64,000 nucleotides of DNA from Myxococcaceae bacterium (GTDB taxonomy: Bacteria > Myxococcota > Myxococcia > Myxococcales > Myxococcaceae): positions 1 through 64,000 of the forward strand of contig RPRB01000007.1 in the NCBI GenBank assembly GCA_003818285.1, read 5' to 3'. A model generated the notes under the pieces. The model worked only from the letters and a program-made list of their open reading frames with translations, was not told where the DNA came from and did not search any database. This document shows positions 17,704 to 25,882 of the stretch, piece by piece (the stretch's first letter is position 1; every line of letters begins with the position of its first letter). Made by a program: the position numbers and the translations under genes.

Positions 17704-18461
17704 ACACCACGGGGCTGCAGACTCTCTTCGTGAAGGAGGTGCGCCGCTTCCTCCGGGTGCCTGGCCAGACGGTGCTCAGCCCGCTCATCTCCACCACCCT
17801 CTACTTCGTCGTGTTCGGGGTGAGCCTCGGCGGGAGGATGGAGGAGGCCACGGGGCAGCCGTACCTCCCGTTCATCGTCCCCGGCCTGGTGTTCCTCGGG
17901 CTGGCGAACAACGCCTTCCTCAACACCAGCAGCTCGCTCTTCATCATGAAGATCCAGGGGACCATGGTGGATCTCCTGGTGGCGCCGCTCGGACCCTGGG
18001 AGCTGCTGCTCGGATTCGTGGGCGGCGGGATGGTGCGCGGCCTCACCGTCGGCCTGCTCACCTGGGCCGCGGCCCTGGTGTTCTCCGGCTTCCAGCTGGC
18101 CCACCCGCTGGTGACGTTCGGCTTTCTCCTGGGGACCGCCTACGTCTTCTCGGTGCTCGGGCTCATCGCGGCGGTGTGGGCCGAGAAGTTCGAGCAGATC
18201 AACTTCTTCCCGACCTTCGTGATGCTCCCGCTGACGTTCCTCGGCGGGGTCTTCTACAGCATCAGCCGGCTGCCCGAGCCGTGGCGAACCCTCAGCCACT
18301 TCAACCCGATGGTCTACATGGTGGAAGGGCTGCGCTACGGGATGCTCGGGACGGCCGCGCTCCCGCCCGGAATCGGCGCGCTGATGCTCTTGCTGCTCGC
18401 GTTGACCTCGACCGCGGTGACCTACGCCCTGCTCGCGGGCGGCTACAAGCTCAAGCAGTGA
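17700..18461 (+). CDS. ABC-2 type exporter permease
   Basis: A 253-residue membrane protein with six predicted helices and the ABC-2 signature near its C-terminus (PLTFLGGVFYSISRLPEPWR ... HFNPMVYMVEGLRYG). Very similar in layout to E. coli YadH. ATG overlaps the stop of its ATPase gene. Converges with the hydrolase gene 21 bases downstream. Confidence 0.93.
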   Translation: MNTTGLQTLFVKEVRRFLRVPGQTVLSPLISTTLYFVVFGVSLGGRMEEATGQPYLPFIVPGLVFLGLANNAFLNTSSSLFIMKIQGTMVDLLVAPLGPWELLLGFVGGGMVRGLTVGLLTWAAALVFSGFQLAHPLVTFGFLLGTAYVFSVLGLIAAVWAEKFEQINFFPTFVMLPLTFLGGVFYSISRLPEPWRTLSHFNPMVYMVEGLRYGMLGTAALPPGIGALMLLLLALTSTAVTYALLAGGYKLKQ

Positions 18462-18482
18462 CCGCTCGCGACGGAGACGCCG

Positions 18483-19262
18483 TCAGGCGCGGCGGCGGTC
18501 CACGTCGGCGAGGAACCGGCGGAGGATGGCGGCGACCTCGTCCGGCTGGTCGAGCTGGGGCCAGTGGCTGGTGTCCTCGACGAAGACGTTGGGCAGCTCG
18601 GGCACCGCGGCGCGCATTGCCATCGGCCCGTCGAGCTCGCGCACGGTGATGAGCAGCTTGGGCCCCGGAAAGCGGCGCACGACGGTGGGGTCGTACCCGA
18701 GCATGGACTCCATCGATTCGACGTAGGTCTCCCGGACGGTGAGGCCGAGGGTGGCCAGCACGTGCTGCCGCGTCTCGGGCCGGGCGTCGTGCAGGATCTG
18801 CTCGAACCATCGACGGCTCGAGGCACGGAAGCGGTCGGGAGCCATCCCGGCGCGCCACTCGGCCAGCTCCGTCTCAGGGAGGCCTCGGATGTCGCCGGCG
18901 GCATCGAGGAAGACCGCCCCGGAGAACCGGTCGGGGAAGCGAGCCACCGCCTCCCCGGTGACCGCGCCCCCAAAGCTGTGGCCGACGACGACGGGCCGGT
19001 CCAGCCCGGTGCCGATGACAACGGCAACCACGTCCGCCGCCATCGCCGCCAGGTCGCGGCGCCCGTCCGCCGGAGCTTCGGATTCCCCGTGGCCGCGCTG
19101 GTCGAAGCAGACCACCGTGCGGTCGGCCGCGAGGAACGGAGTCAGCGCGTGCCAGTGGCTGCGGTCGGCCCCGCCGCCGTGGACCAGGAGCACGGGAGCG
19201 CCCGGTCCGCTCCCGCTGGTCTCCACCCGCAGCCGTCCGGCGCCTCCGGCGACCCAGTCCAT
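18483..19262 (-). CDS. alpha/beta-fold hydrolase
   Basis: A 259-residue hydrolase with oxyanion-loop HGGG (LLVHGGGADRSHW), nucleophile elbow GHSFGG (Ser near residue 94) and late catalytic His in DTSHWPQLDQPD. The sequence FDQRGHGESEAP is typical of esterases, haloperoxidases and lactonases of this fold. No cap-domain feature identifies the substrate. Divergent from queE. Confidence 0.88.
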   Translation of the reverse strand: MDWVAGGAGRLRVETSGSGPGAPVLLVHGGGADRSHWHALTPFLAADRTVVCFDQRGHGESEAPADGRRDLAAMAADVVAVVIGTGLDRPVVVGHSFGGAVTGEAVARFPDRFSGAVFLDAAGDIRGLPETELAEWRAGMAPDRFRASSRRWFEQILHDARPETRQHVLATLGLTVRETYVESMESMLGYDPTVVRRFPGPKLLITVRELDGPMAMRAAVPELPNVFVEDTSHWPQLDQPDEVAAILRRFLADVDRRRA

Positions 19263-19335
19263 GCAGGCGGCACGCTACGCCTGGAGAGCCGGCCCCCGCC
19301 ACAGCCATGAGGAGCGTGTTACAGGACGCACGGCG

Positions 19336-20028
19336 ATGCTGGCTGCACGTCCGCACATCGAGCCCCGGCGCGTGTCGGGCGCCGACTCCGTGGTGGTGAG
19401 CGAGATCTACCTCTCGCTCCAGGGTGAGTCCTCACACCAGGGGCTGCTCTGCAGCTTCGTGCGGTTGACGGGATGTCACCTTCGCTGCCGGTGGTGCGAC
19501 TCGGCGTTCGCCTTCCGGGGCGGGACGCGCATGTCGGTGACCGAGGTGGTGGAGCGGGTGAAGGCGCTCGGGTCCCCCCGGGTGGAGGTGACCGGGGGAG
19601 AGCCGCTCCTCCAGCCCGGGGTGTATCCCTTGATGGAGGCGCTGCTCGACGCGGGTCTGACGGTGCTGCTCGAGACCTCCGGAGCGATCGACGTGCGGCT
19701 GGTGCCGACGGGGGTGCACAAGATCGTCGACGTGAAATGCCCCGGGTCGGGCGAGGCGGATCGCAACGACTGGCGCTGCCTGGAGAGCCTCACCGAGCGG
19801 GACGAGCTGAAGTTCGTGCTCGCCTCGAGGGAGGACTACGACTGGGCGAAGGCGTGCATCGCCGAGCGCGCTCTCGAGCGCGGCCCGGCCGGGCTCCTGT
19901 TCTCCACCGTGCACGGCGAGCTGTCCCCGACGACGCTCGCCGAGTGGATCATCGCCGACCGGCTCCCGGTGCGCTTCCAGCTCCAGCAGCACAAGGTCCT
20001 CTGGGCGCCCGACGCCCGCGGCGTCTGA
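19336..20028 (+). CDS. queE: 7-carboxy-7-deazaguanine synthase QueE
   Basis: A 230-residue radical-SAM enzyme with the [4Fe-4S] motif CHLRCRWC (CX3CX2C), QueE N-terminal VSEIYLSLQGES and TGGEPLLQ and KIVDVKCPGSGE motifs. It ring-contracts carboxytetrahydropterin to CDG for queuosine or other 7-deazapurines. The ATG chosen lies ~20 residues before the conserved VSEIYLS, with only a weak GGA upstream; a GTG nearer the motif is possible. QueC and QueD are not in the window. Confidence 0.93.
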   Translation: MLAARPHIEPRRVSGADSVVVSEIYLSLQGESSHQGLLCSFVRLTGCHLRCRWCDSAFAFRGGTRMSVTEVVERVKALGSPRVEVTGGEPLLQPGVYPLMEALLDAGLTVLLETSGAIDVRLVPTGVHKIVDVKCPGSGEADRNDWRCLESLTERDELKFVLASREDYDWAKACIAERALERGPAGLLFSTVHGELSPTTLAEWIIADRLPVRFQLQQHKVLWAPDARGV

Positions 20029-20088
20029 GTCGCGGCGTCGAGGCCGATGATGATCTGGGTGGGATGAGGCGGAGCCTCAGGCTCCACC

Positions 20089-20439
20089 TCAGATCACGAC
20101 GCGCGGGGCCGCCGTTGCTGCATCGCCGGTGTTCGGTGTTCCGGATCGTTCGATGAGCAGGATGTGTGCCTCGTCGTCGGCTACCGGGCGATGCTCGACA
20201 CCCTTCGGCACGACGTACAGCTCGCCTGGGCCGAGCTCCACGTTCCCGTCGCGCAGCTCGATCCGGATCCTCCCCTTCAGCACGAGAAAGAAGTCGTCGG
20301 TGTCCTCGTGGCGGTGCCAGACGAACGGCCCCTTCACCTTCGCCACCATCAGGTCGTGGCCGTTGAACTGGCCGACAGTGCGCGGCCGGTAGTGTTCGGA
20401 GAAGGTGGCCAGCTTCTGAGCCAGGTCTACGCCGTTCAT
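20089..20439 (-). CDS. small cupin-domain protein
   Basis: A 116-residue cupin. The core VWHRHEDTDDFFLVLKGRI contains two His and a Glu/Asp-rich motif 1; GELYVVPKGVEHRPVADDEA is motif 2, with the final metal His. It resembles the mannose-6-phosphate isomerase-like cupins. The start at MNGVDLAQKL has GGAG 8 bases upstream; an ATG 18 codons earlier lacks support. Convergent with queE; function unassigned. Confidence 0.83.
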   Translation of the reverse strand: MNGVDLAQKLATFSEHYRPRTVGQFNGHDLMVAKVKGPFVWHRHEDTDDFFLVLKGRIRIELRDGNVELGPGELYVVPKGVEHRPVADDEAHILLIERSGTPNTGDAATAAPRVVI

Positions 20440-20660
20440 GCGGTGCTCCGTCGTGAGCGGCCGCCCGTGGGCGCCGCGACTGGGGAGCTTCACCGGCCGC
20501 GCGTGCCGGCGCCAGCACAGTTCCGCTCCTCCGATGTCCTCGCGAGCCGTCCCTACCTCGAGGGCGATCGGAGCGACGTGGCTGCCGCGGTCCGTGCCCT
20601 CCCGTGAGAACGAGGGAAGCCGCCTCGAATCCGGCCCGCGGCCGCCGGGCGCTCAGCGCG

Positions 20661-21707
20661 TCACTTCTTCAGGCTCGCCAGATCGATCGAGAACCGGTAC
20701 TTCACGTCGCTCTTCAGCGTCCGCTCGTAGGCCTCGTTCACCTTCTGCATCGGGATGATCTCCACGTCGGCCACGATCCCGTGCTTGCCGCAGTGGTCGA
20801 GCATCTCCTGGGTCTCGGCGATGCCGCCGATGAGCGAGCCCGCGAGCCGCTTGTTCCCAGCGACGAGCGAGAACGCGCTGAGCTTCAGCCGCTCGGGCGG
20901 CACGCCCACCATCACCATCGTGCCGCCAGGGCGGAGCACCGACAGGTAGGCATTGACATCGTGCTCCGCACTCACGGTGTCGAGGAGGAAGTCGAACTTC
21001 CCGGCCTGTGCCTTCAGTGCCGCAGGATCCGCGGTCAGGACGAATCCGGTGGCCCCGAGCCGCTCGGCGTCCTTCTCCTTCGAGGGCGAAGTGCTGAACA
21101 TCGTGACCTCCGCGCCCATCGAACGCGCGAGCTTCACGCCCATGTGGCCGAGCCCTCCGAGGCCCACCACGCCCACCCTCTGCCCGGCCTTCACCCCCCA
21201 CTGCCGCAGGGGCGAGTAGGTGGTGATCCCGGCACAGAGCAAGGGCGCGGCCCCCGCCGGGTCCAGCCCCGCGGGAATGCGCAACACGAAGGACTCCCTG
21301 ACCACGATGGAGGTCGAGTACCCGCCGTGGGTCGGCGTGGTCCGGTCCATCTCCGTGCCGTTGTAGGTCCAGGCCGCGGTCTGGGTGCAGAACTGCTCGG
21401 TGCCCCGACGGCACGGGTCGCAACGGCCGCACGAGTCCACCATGCAGCCGACCCCCGCCAGGTCCCCCACCTTGAACTTCGTGACCCCCGGGCCCACGCG
21501 TGTGACCCGACCGACGATCTCGTGGCCGGGCACCATCGGGAAGGTTGCCCCGCCCCACTCGTCACGCGCCTGGTGGATGTCTGAATGGCAGATGCCGCAG
21601 AACAGGATGTCCAGCTGCACGTCGTCGGGGCGGGGGTCACGGCGTTCCACGGTGAAGGGAGCGAGAGGCGCACCGGCGGAGCGCGCTGCATAGGCGGGAA
21701 CGTTCAT
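20661..21707 (-). CDS. zinc-dependent alcohol dehydrogenase (YahK/CAD type)
   Basis: A 348-residue MDR-superfamily enzyme. Catalytic zinc ligands lie in CGICHSDIH and GHE, the structural zinc cysteines in CGRCDPCRRGTEQFC, and the NADP-binding Rossmann motif is GLGGLGHMGVK. Length and motifs fit NADP-dependent aldehyde reductases related to E. coli YahK. AGGAGG 7 bases upstream of ATG is a strong ribosome site and decides the start over an open frame extending 79 codons further. Confidence 0.93.
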   Translation of the reverse strand: MNVPAYAARSAGAPLAPFTVERRDPRPDDVQLDILFCGICHSDIHQARDEWGGATFPMVPGHEIVGRVTRVGPGVTKFKVGDLAGVGCMVDSCGRCDPCRRGTEQFCTQTAAWTYNGTEMDRTTPTHGGYSTSIVVRESFVLRIPAGLDPAGAAPLLCAGITTYSPLRQWGVKAGQRVGVVGLGGLGHMGVKLARSMGAEVTMFSTSPSKEKDAERLGATGFVLTADPAALKAQAGKFDFLLDTVSAEHDVNAYLSVLRPGGTMVMVGVPPERLKLSAFSLVAGNKRLAGSLIGGIAETQEMLDHCGKHGIVADVEIIPMQKVNEAYERTLKSDVKYRFSIDLASLKK

Positions 21708-21971
21708 GGGGTGGCCTCCTCGAGGGTGGACCGGCGCGACACCGGACAGCGTGGTCAAGTAACCGCCAGCACCGGGACTCGTCCAGCTTGCAACCCGGTC
21801 CTCGCCCCCGGGCGCGCCGTGACCTGCGGACGCACTAGGGGTCACGGGCTGGTCGCCACCAGGGGCCCACGACGCGATCCGCTCGGCCGGCCGCTTTGCC
21901 CGACTTGACCTTTGCGCTCGAAGCGACCGCCGTCTCGCGAGCACCCGCTGTCCCCGCGGTGGAGCTGGCGT

Positions 21972-22244
21972 TCAGCGCACCGGCGCGAGCAGGTCCGCCA
22001 GGTTCACCCGCGTGACGTGCACGCCCAGGCACACCGCCGCGAGGCCCACGCAGGCGAACCACGCCGGGACCAAGAGCGCCTTGCGCCGGTGCTCGAACTG
22101 CCCCACCGCGAACCAGGCCACGTAGGCCGGAATGAGCAGCACCATCAGCCCGGTCCCCAGGCTCCTGCCGAAGGCGTGCCGGAGAATGGGCACGGTCAGC
22201 GCCGCGGCCGCGATCGCGAAGAGTGCACCCGTCCAGGCCAGCAT
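21972..22244 (-). CDS. small membrane protein
   Basis: A 90-residue hydrophobic protein with about three membrane segments (residues 2-22, 30-48 and 63-83), separated by FEHRRKA. Nothing enzymatic. Start chosen at the ATG immediately before the first helix; the upstream frame is Arg/Gly-rich and implausible. It is divergent from another small membrane protein 33 bases away, so the two may share a promoter region. Unrecognised family. Confidence 0.6.
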   Translation of the reverse strand: MLAWTGALFAIAAAALTVPILRHAFGRSLGTGLMVLLIPAYVAWFAVGQFEHRRKALLVPAWFACVGLAAVCLGVHVTRVNLADLLAPVR

Positions 22245-22277
22245 CGTGCAAAGGTTCCTTGCGGGGAGGTCTCTACC

Positions 22278-22580
22278 ATGAGCGCAGTCCGCAGCGTCCT
22301 CTTCTGGGCCGTCTTCGGCGGCCTGGCCGGAACCTGGGCCGGAGGGCTCATCTCGCGTGCGTTCCTGCCCTGGTTCAACACGCCCGGGGCCGGAATCATG
22401 TCTCAGTGCGCCTGCGAGCCGCTGGCCATCAGCACGGTGTCGCACACGCTCCAGATCGAGCTCGGGGGGCTCTTCACCGGCGCCGTCGTGTTCTCGGTGC
22501 TGGCGATCGTCCTCGGGGCCGGACGGAAGCGGAAGGTCGAGCCCTCCGCCCCGGCAACGCCACCGGCCGCCGCCGTCTGA
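22278..22580 (+). CDS. small two-helix membrane protein
   Basis: A 100-residue protein with two membrane segments (about 3-27 and 62-82), a Cys pair between them (QCACEP), and a Lys/Pro/Ala-rich C-terminal tail. GGGGAGGT 8 bases before ATG is a strong ribosome site. Its last 107 bases overlap the GIY-YIG gene on the other strand. Family unknown. Confidence 0.65.
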   Translation: MSAVRSVLFWAVFGGLAGTWAGGLISRAFLPWFNTPGAGIMSQCACEPLAISTVSHTLQIELGGLFTGAVVFSVLAIVLGAGRKRKVEPSAPATPPAAAV

Positions 22581-22815
22581 CGAGGGCGAGCTTCTCCGGC
22601 CGGGTGAGCTGCTTGAGGGCCCACTCGCGCCGGAGCGCCGTTCCCCGGTCCGCCGCCGGCTCGGCGTAGACCAGGCGCACCGGGAGCCGGCTTCGAGTGT
22701 ACGCCGCCCCGCGCCCGCGCCGGTGGACCCGCAGGCGCGCCTCCAGGTCGTTGGTCGCCCCCGTGTAGAGGGACCCGTCGCCGCAGCGGAGCATGTACAC
22801 GCACCAGTCGTCCAT
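22474..22815 (-). CDS. GIY-YIG domain endonuclease-like protein (UPF0213/YhbQ type)
   Basis: A 113-residue protein beginning with the GIY-YIG hallmark (VYMLRCGDGSLYTGAT) and continuing with NDLEARLRVH and RLVYAE as in the YhbQ-like stand-alone family, normally 80-100 residues. The last ~35 residues are Arg/Pro-rich and overlap an opposite-strand gene, so this end is unusual. YhbQ-like proteins have DNA-nicking activity in vitro; cellular role unclear. Confidence 0.82.
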   Translation of the reverse strand: MDDWCVYMLRCGDGSLYTGATNDLEARLRVHRRGRGAAYTRSRLPVRLVYAEPAADRGTALRREWALKQLTRPEKLALVRRRRPVALPGRRARPSASVRPRGRSPAPRTRRRR

Positions 22816-22872
22816 GGAGAGGGGGAAGGCTGGTCAGCCCGGGTGGGGCCATGCTACGGCACCGGGCCGCCC

Positions 22873-23931
22873 ATGGCTCGTTTCCTCCTCTCCTCGCTCG
22901 TCGTCGTCGCGCTCCTTGGCTGCCAGAAGGGCAGCTCGGCCGACCGCATCACCCTCGACCTCGCCCCGAAGCCGAAGGAGGGCACCCCTCTGGTCAAGTT
23001 CAACGGAGGCGCCCTCACGGTGGAGGAGGTCAATCGCCAGCTCTCGGCCCTCCCCCCCATGGTCCGGATGCGGCTGCAGACACCTGCGGCGCGGAAGGAC
23101 TACGTGGAGGGGCTGGTCCGGGTGGAGCTGCTCGCTCGGGAGGCCATCCGTCAAGGCCTGCAGAACGACCCCGAGGTGCAGGAGACGGTGAAGAAGGCTC
23201 TGGCCCAGAAGGCTCTCCAGCACGCCCTGGAGAAGAACGCGCCCCAGCCGTCCGACGACGAGGTGAAGGCCTGGTACGACAGCCACCCGGCGGACTACCA
23301 GCGACCGGAGAGCATCCAGCTCCAGGACCTCTTCCTCGCCGCCGACACCCAGGACGCGGCCAAGCGCAAGGCCCGCGCCGCGGAGGCCGAGAAGCTCCGC
23401 TCGAAGGCGCGCGCCTTGAAGCCGGCCGACGAGCAGGGGTTCGCCGCCCTGGTCAGGGCCAGCTCGGACGACGCGCTCACCAAGAACGTGGGAGGTGATC
23501 TGCGTCCAATGACCCTCCCCGAGCTCGAGGCCCGCTACGGCACGGAGATCGGCGCGACGGCGAAGGGCCTGCAAGCGCCCGGGGACATCTCGCCGGTGGT
23601 GGCCACCGGGAAGGGATTCCACGTGCTCCGGCTGAAGGCCCGCACCCCGGCCCGGGTCCTTTCGCTGGACGAGGTGAAGATGCAGATCCGCAACCGCCTC
23701 TACAGCGAGCGGCGGACCGCGGCGAGCGACGAGCTGATGAAGCGGCTGAAGTCCGAGGCCAGTTACACCCTGGACGAGGCGGCCCTGGCCCAGATCGCCC
23801 CTGCGCCTTCCGCGCCCGGCATGCCGACGATGGGACACCCCGGAATGGGCGGACCGCCCGGAGCCATGCCCGGTGGCCCGGCCCGCCAGCCGACGGGCTC
23901 GCCGCCACCGGGCCCACCCGAGACGAAATGA
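22873..23931 (+). CDS. parvulin-type peptidyl-prolyl isomerase, lipoprotein
   Basis: A 352-residue envelope foldase with lipoprotein signal (LLGCQKGSS, Cys16), a SurA-N-like helical region (about 35-130), a parvulin-type domain (about 145-265; ESIQLQDLFLAAD ... GGDLRPMT ... GFHVLRLKA) and a Met/Pro/Gly-rich disordered tail. ATG directly follows a Gly/Pro-rich untranslated stretch. First of three overlapping PPIase genes; the next begins at its stop (ATGA). Together they probably handle outer-membrane protein folding. Confidence 0.9.
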   Translation: MARFLLSSLVVVALLGCQKGSSADRITLDLAPKPKEGTPLVKFNGGALTVEEVNRQLSALPPMVRMRLQTPAARKDYVEGLVRVELLAREAIRQGLQNDPEVQETVKKALAQKALQHALEKNAPQPSDDEVKAWYDSHPADYQRPESIQLQDLFLAADTQDAAKRKARAAEAEKLRSKARALKPADEQGFAALVRASSDDALTKNVGGDLRPMTLPELEARYGTEIGATAKGLQAPGDISPVVATGKGFHVLRLKARTPARVLSLDEVKMQIRNRLYSERRTAASDELMKRLKSEASYTLDEAALAQIAPAPSAPGMPTMGHPGMGGPPGAMPGGPARQPTGSPPPGPPETK

Positions 23932-24917
23932 GGCAGCACCCCCTGTTCCAGGCGGGGATTCTCCTGGTGGTCCTCGCTGCCGGCTGCAACCGTCGACCCC
24001 CCGAGGACCCGAGCGCCGCCCCCGTGGCCTGGGTCAACGGACAGGTCCTCACCCGGGCGGAATTCGAGCGGGAGCTCACTCGTTCCCTGGAGTTGCCCGA
24101 TGGGACCAGCGCGCCCGCTCCCGACCAGCTCGCCACCCTGCGCCGCACCGTGCTCCAGGCGCAGTTGGACCGGCTCCTCTTCGTCCAGGAGGCGGCCAGG
24201 CGCGGACTGGACGTTCCCGCCGAGGACGTGGCGAAGCGGCTCGAGCGCATGCGCGCCGACTGGCCTCCCCAGGAGTTCGAGGCTCTCCTCTCCCAGAGAC
24301 ACCAGACGCTGGACGAGCTCCGGGCCGAGCTTCGCGCCCAGCTCGTCCAGGAGCGGCTCTTCCACGAGCTGGTGTACCCGCGGGTGGCGGTCACCGAGGA
24401 GGAGATCCGGGCCGAGCTGGAGGCGCATCCCGCGCTGCTCCAGGACCCGGAGCAGGTGCACGCGGCGCAGATCGTCGTGAAGGAGCTGGACCAGGCCAAG
24501 GAGATCCGCGCCCGGCTGCGGGAGGGAGCGAAGTTCGCCGACCTCGCCCGCGAGCGCTCGCTCTCCGCCGACGCCAAGGATGGGGGGGATCTGGGGTGGT
24601 TTCCCCGCGGGGTGATGCCGCCGGAGTTCGACGCGGTGGCTTTCTCGCTCGGGCCGGGGCAGATCTCCGAGGTGGTGAGCACCGACTACGGGTTCCACAT
24701 CTTCAAGCTGCTCGAGCGCCGCCCGGCGCGGAAGAGGGACCTGGCCGGCGTCCGGGGCGAGGTCGAGCGCCGCCTGCTTCGCGCGAAGCAGGAGCAGGCC
24801 CAGACGGAGTTCGTGACCCAGCTCCGCTCCAGGGCGGACATCCGCATCAACGAGCCCCTGGTGGTGCAGGTCATCCCCCGCGCTCCGGCCGGCCAGGCTC
24901 AGGAGAATCAGCGATGA
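23928..24917 (+). CDS. parvulin-type peptidyl-prolyl isomerase, lipoprotein
   Basis: A 329-residue lipoprotein (lipobox LAAGC near residue 18). A SurA-N-like chaperone segment (WVNGQVLTRAEFERELTRSLE) comes first, followed by one rotamase domain (about 185-280: VHAAQIVVKELDQAKEIRARL ... DGGDLGWFPRGVMPPEFDAVAFSL ... YGFHIFKLLE), the standard parvulin sequence. It overlaps both neighbours by ATGA, so expression is tightly coupled. Confidence 0.93.
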   Translation: MRQHPLFQAGILLVVLAAGCNRRPPEDPSAAPVAWVNGQVLTRAEFERELTRSLELPDGTSAPAPDQLATLRRTVLQAQLDRLLFVQEAARRGLDVPAEDVAKRLERMRADWPPQEFEALLSQRHQTLDELRAELRAQLVQERLFHELVYPRVAVTEEEIRAELEAHPALLQDPEQVHAAQIVVKELDQAKEIRARLREGAKFADLARERSLSADAKDGGDLGWFPRGVMPPEFDAVAFSLGPGQISEVVSTDYGFHIFKLLERRPARKRDLAGVRGEVERRLLRAKQEQAQTEFVTQLRSRADIRINEPLVVQVIPRAPAGQAQENQR

Positions 24918-25882
24918 GACGTTCCATCCGGACCGGGCTCGCTGCCCTCGTGCTGCTCGCGGGCCTGGTGGCCCGGGCGGAGCTGGTCGACCGCGTGGCC
25001 GCGGTGGTGAACAACGAGGTCATCACCCTCTCCGAGGTGGAGAGGCGCGCCGCTCCCGAGCTGGCCCGGGTCGATCAGGAGGCCACCGGACCCGAACGGG
25101 GGCAGAAGCGAGCCGCCGCGATGAAGAAGGTCCTGGACACGATGATCGACGAGAAGCTGGTGGACAACGAGCTCAAGGAGCTCAAGGTCACCATCAGCGA
25201 CAAGGAGGTCGACGCGGCGGTCGAGGAGGTGAAGAAAAGCTACAACCTCACCGACGAGCAGCTGCAGCAGGCGGTCTCGCGCGAGGGCTTCACCGTGGCC
25301 GAGTACCGCGAGCAGATGCGGAAGCAGATCGGCCGCTACAAGCTCATCAGCGAGAAGGTCCGGAAGAACGTGAAGGTGTCCGAGGCGGACGTCCAGAGCG
25401 AGTACGACCGGATGACCCGATCCGAGGGCGAGGACTACGAGGTCCACGTCCGTCACATCCTCATCGCGGTGCCCCGCACCGCTCCCCAGGCCGCGGTCGA
25501 CGAAGCGAGGCGCAAAGCGGTGGCGCTGGCGGTGGAGGCCCGCCAGCCGGGCGTGGACTTCGCCGAGCTGGCGAAGAAGCGCAGCGAGGGCAGCAGCTCC
25601 TCGGATGGCGGCGACCTCGGCTTCTTCAAGCGCGGGACGATGGTGCCGGAGTTCGAGCGGGTGGCCTTCAATCTCAAGACCGGCGAGGTCTCCGAACCGG
25701 TACGCACCCAGTTCGGCTGGCACGTCCTGAAGCTGGAGGAGATCCGGAAGCTGGGCATGAAGCCGATTGCCGAGCTCCGTCCGGAGATCGAGGAGCGTCT
25801 TCGCCGCCAGCAGGCCGACCGGCTGACGTCCCAGTACATGGAGACGCTCCGCAACGCCGCGGTGGTGGAGAAGAAGATCTGA
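24914..25882 (+). CDS. SurA-like periplasmic chaperone/peptidyl-prolyl isomerase
   Basis: A 322-residue protein with a cleavable signal peptide (residues 1-22, after ARA), the SurA N-domain start (ELVDRVAAVVNNEVITLSEVERR) and a single parvulin domain (about 180-285: VRHILIAVP ... DGGDLGFFKRGTMVPEFERVAFNL ... FGWHVLKLEE). Of the three PPIases here this is closest to SurA, though E. coli SurA has two parvulin domains. Immediately followed by pdxA, the neighbourhood of surA in E. coli. Confidence 0.93.
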   Translation: MRRSIRTGLAALVLLAGLVARAELVDRVAAVVNNEVITLSEVERRAAPELARVDQEATGPERGQKRAAAMKKVLDTMIDEKLVDNELKELKVTISDKEVDAAVEEVKKSYNLTDEQLQQAVSREGFTVAEYREQMRKQIGRYKLISEKVRKNVKVSEADVQSEYDRMTRSEGEDYEVHVRHILIAVPRTAPQAAVDEARRKAVALAVEARQPGVDFAELAKKRSEGSSSSDGGDLGFFKRGTMVPEFERVAFNLKTGEVSEPVRTQFGWHVLKLEEIRKLGMKPIAELRPEIEERLRRQQADRLTSQYMETLRNAAVVEKKI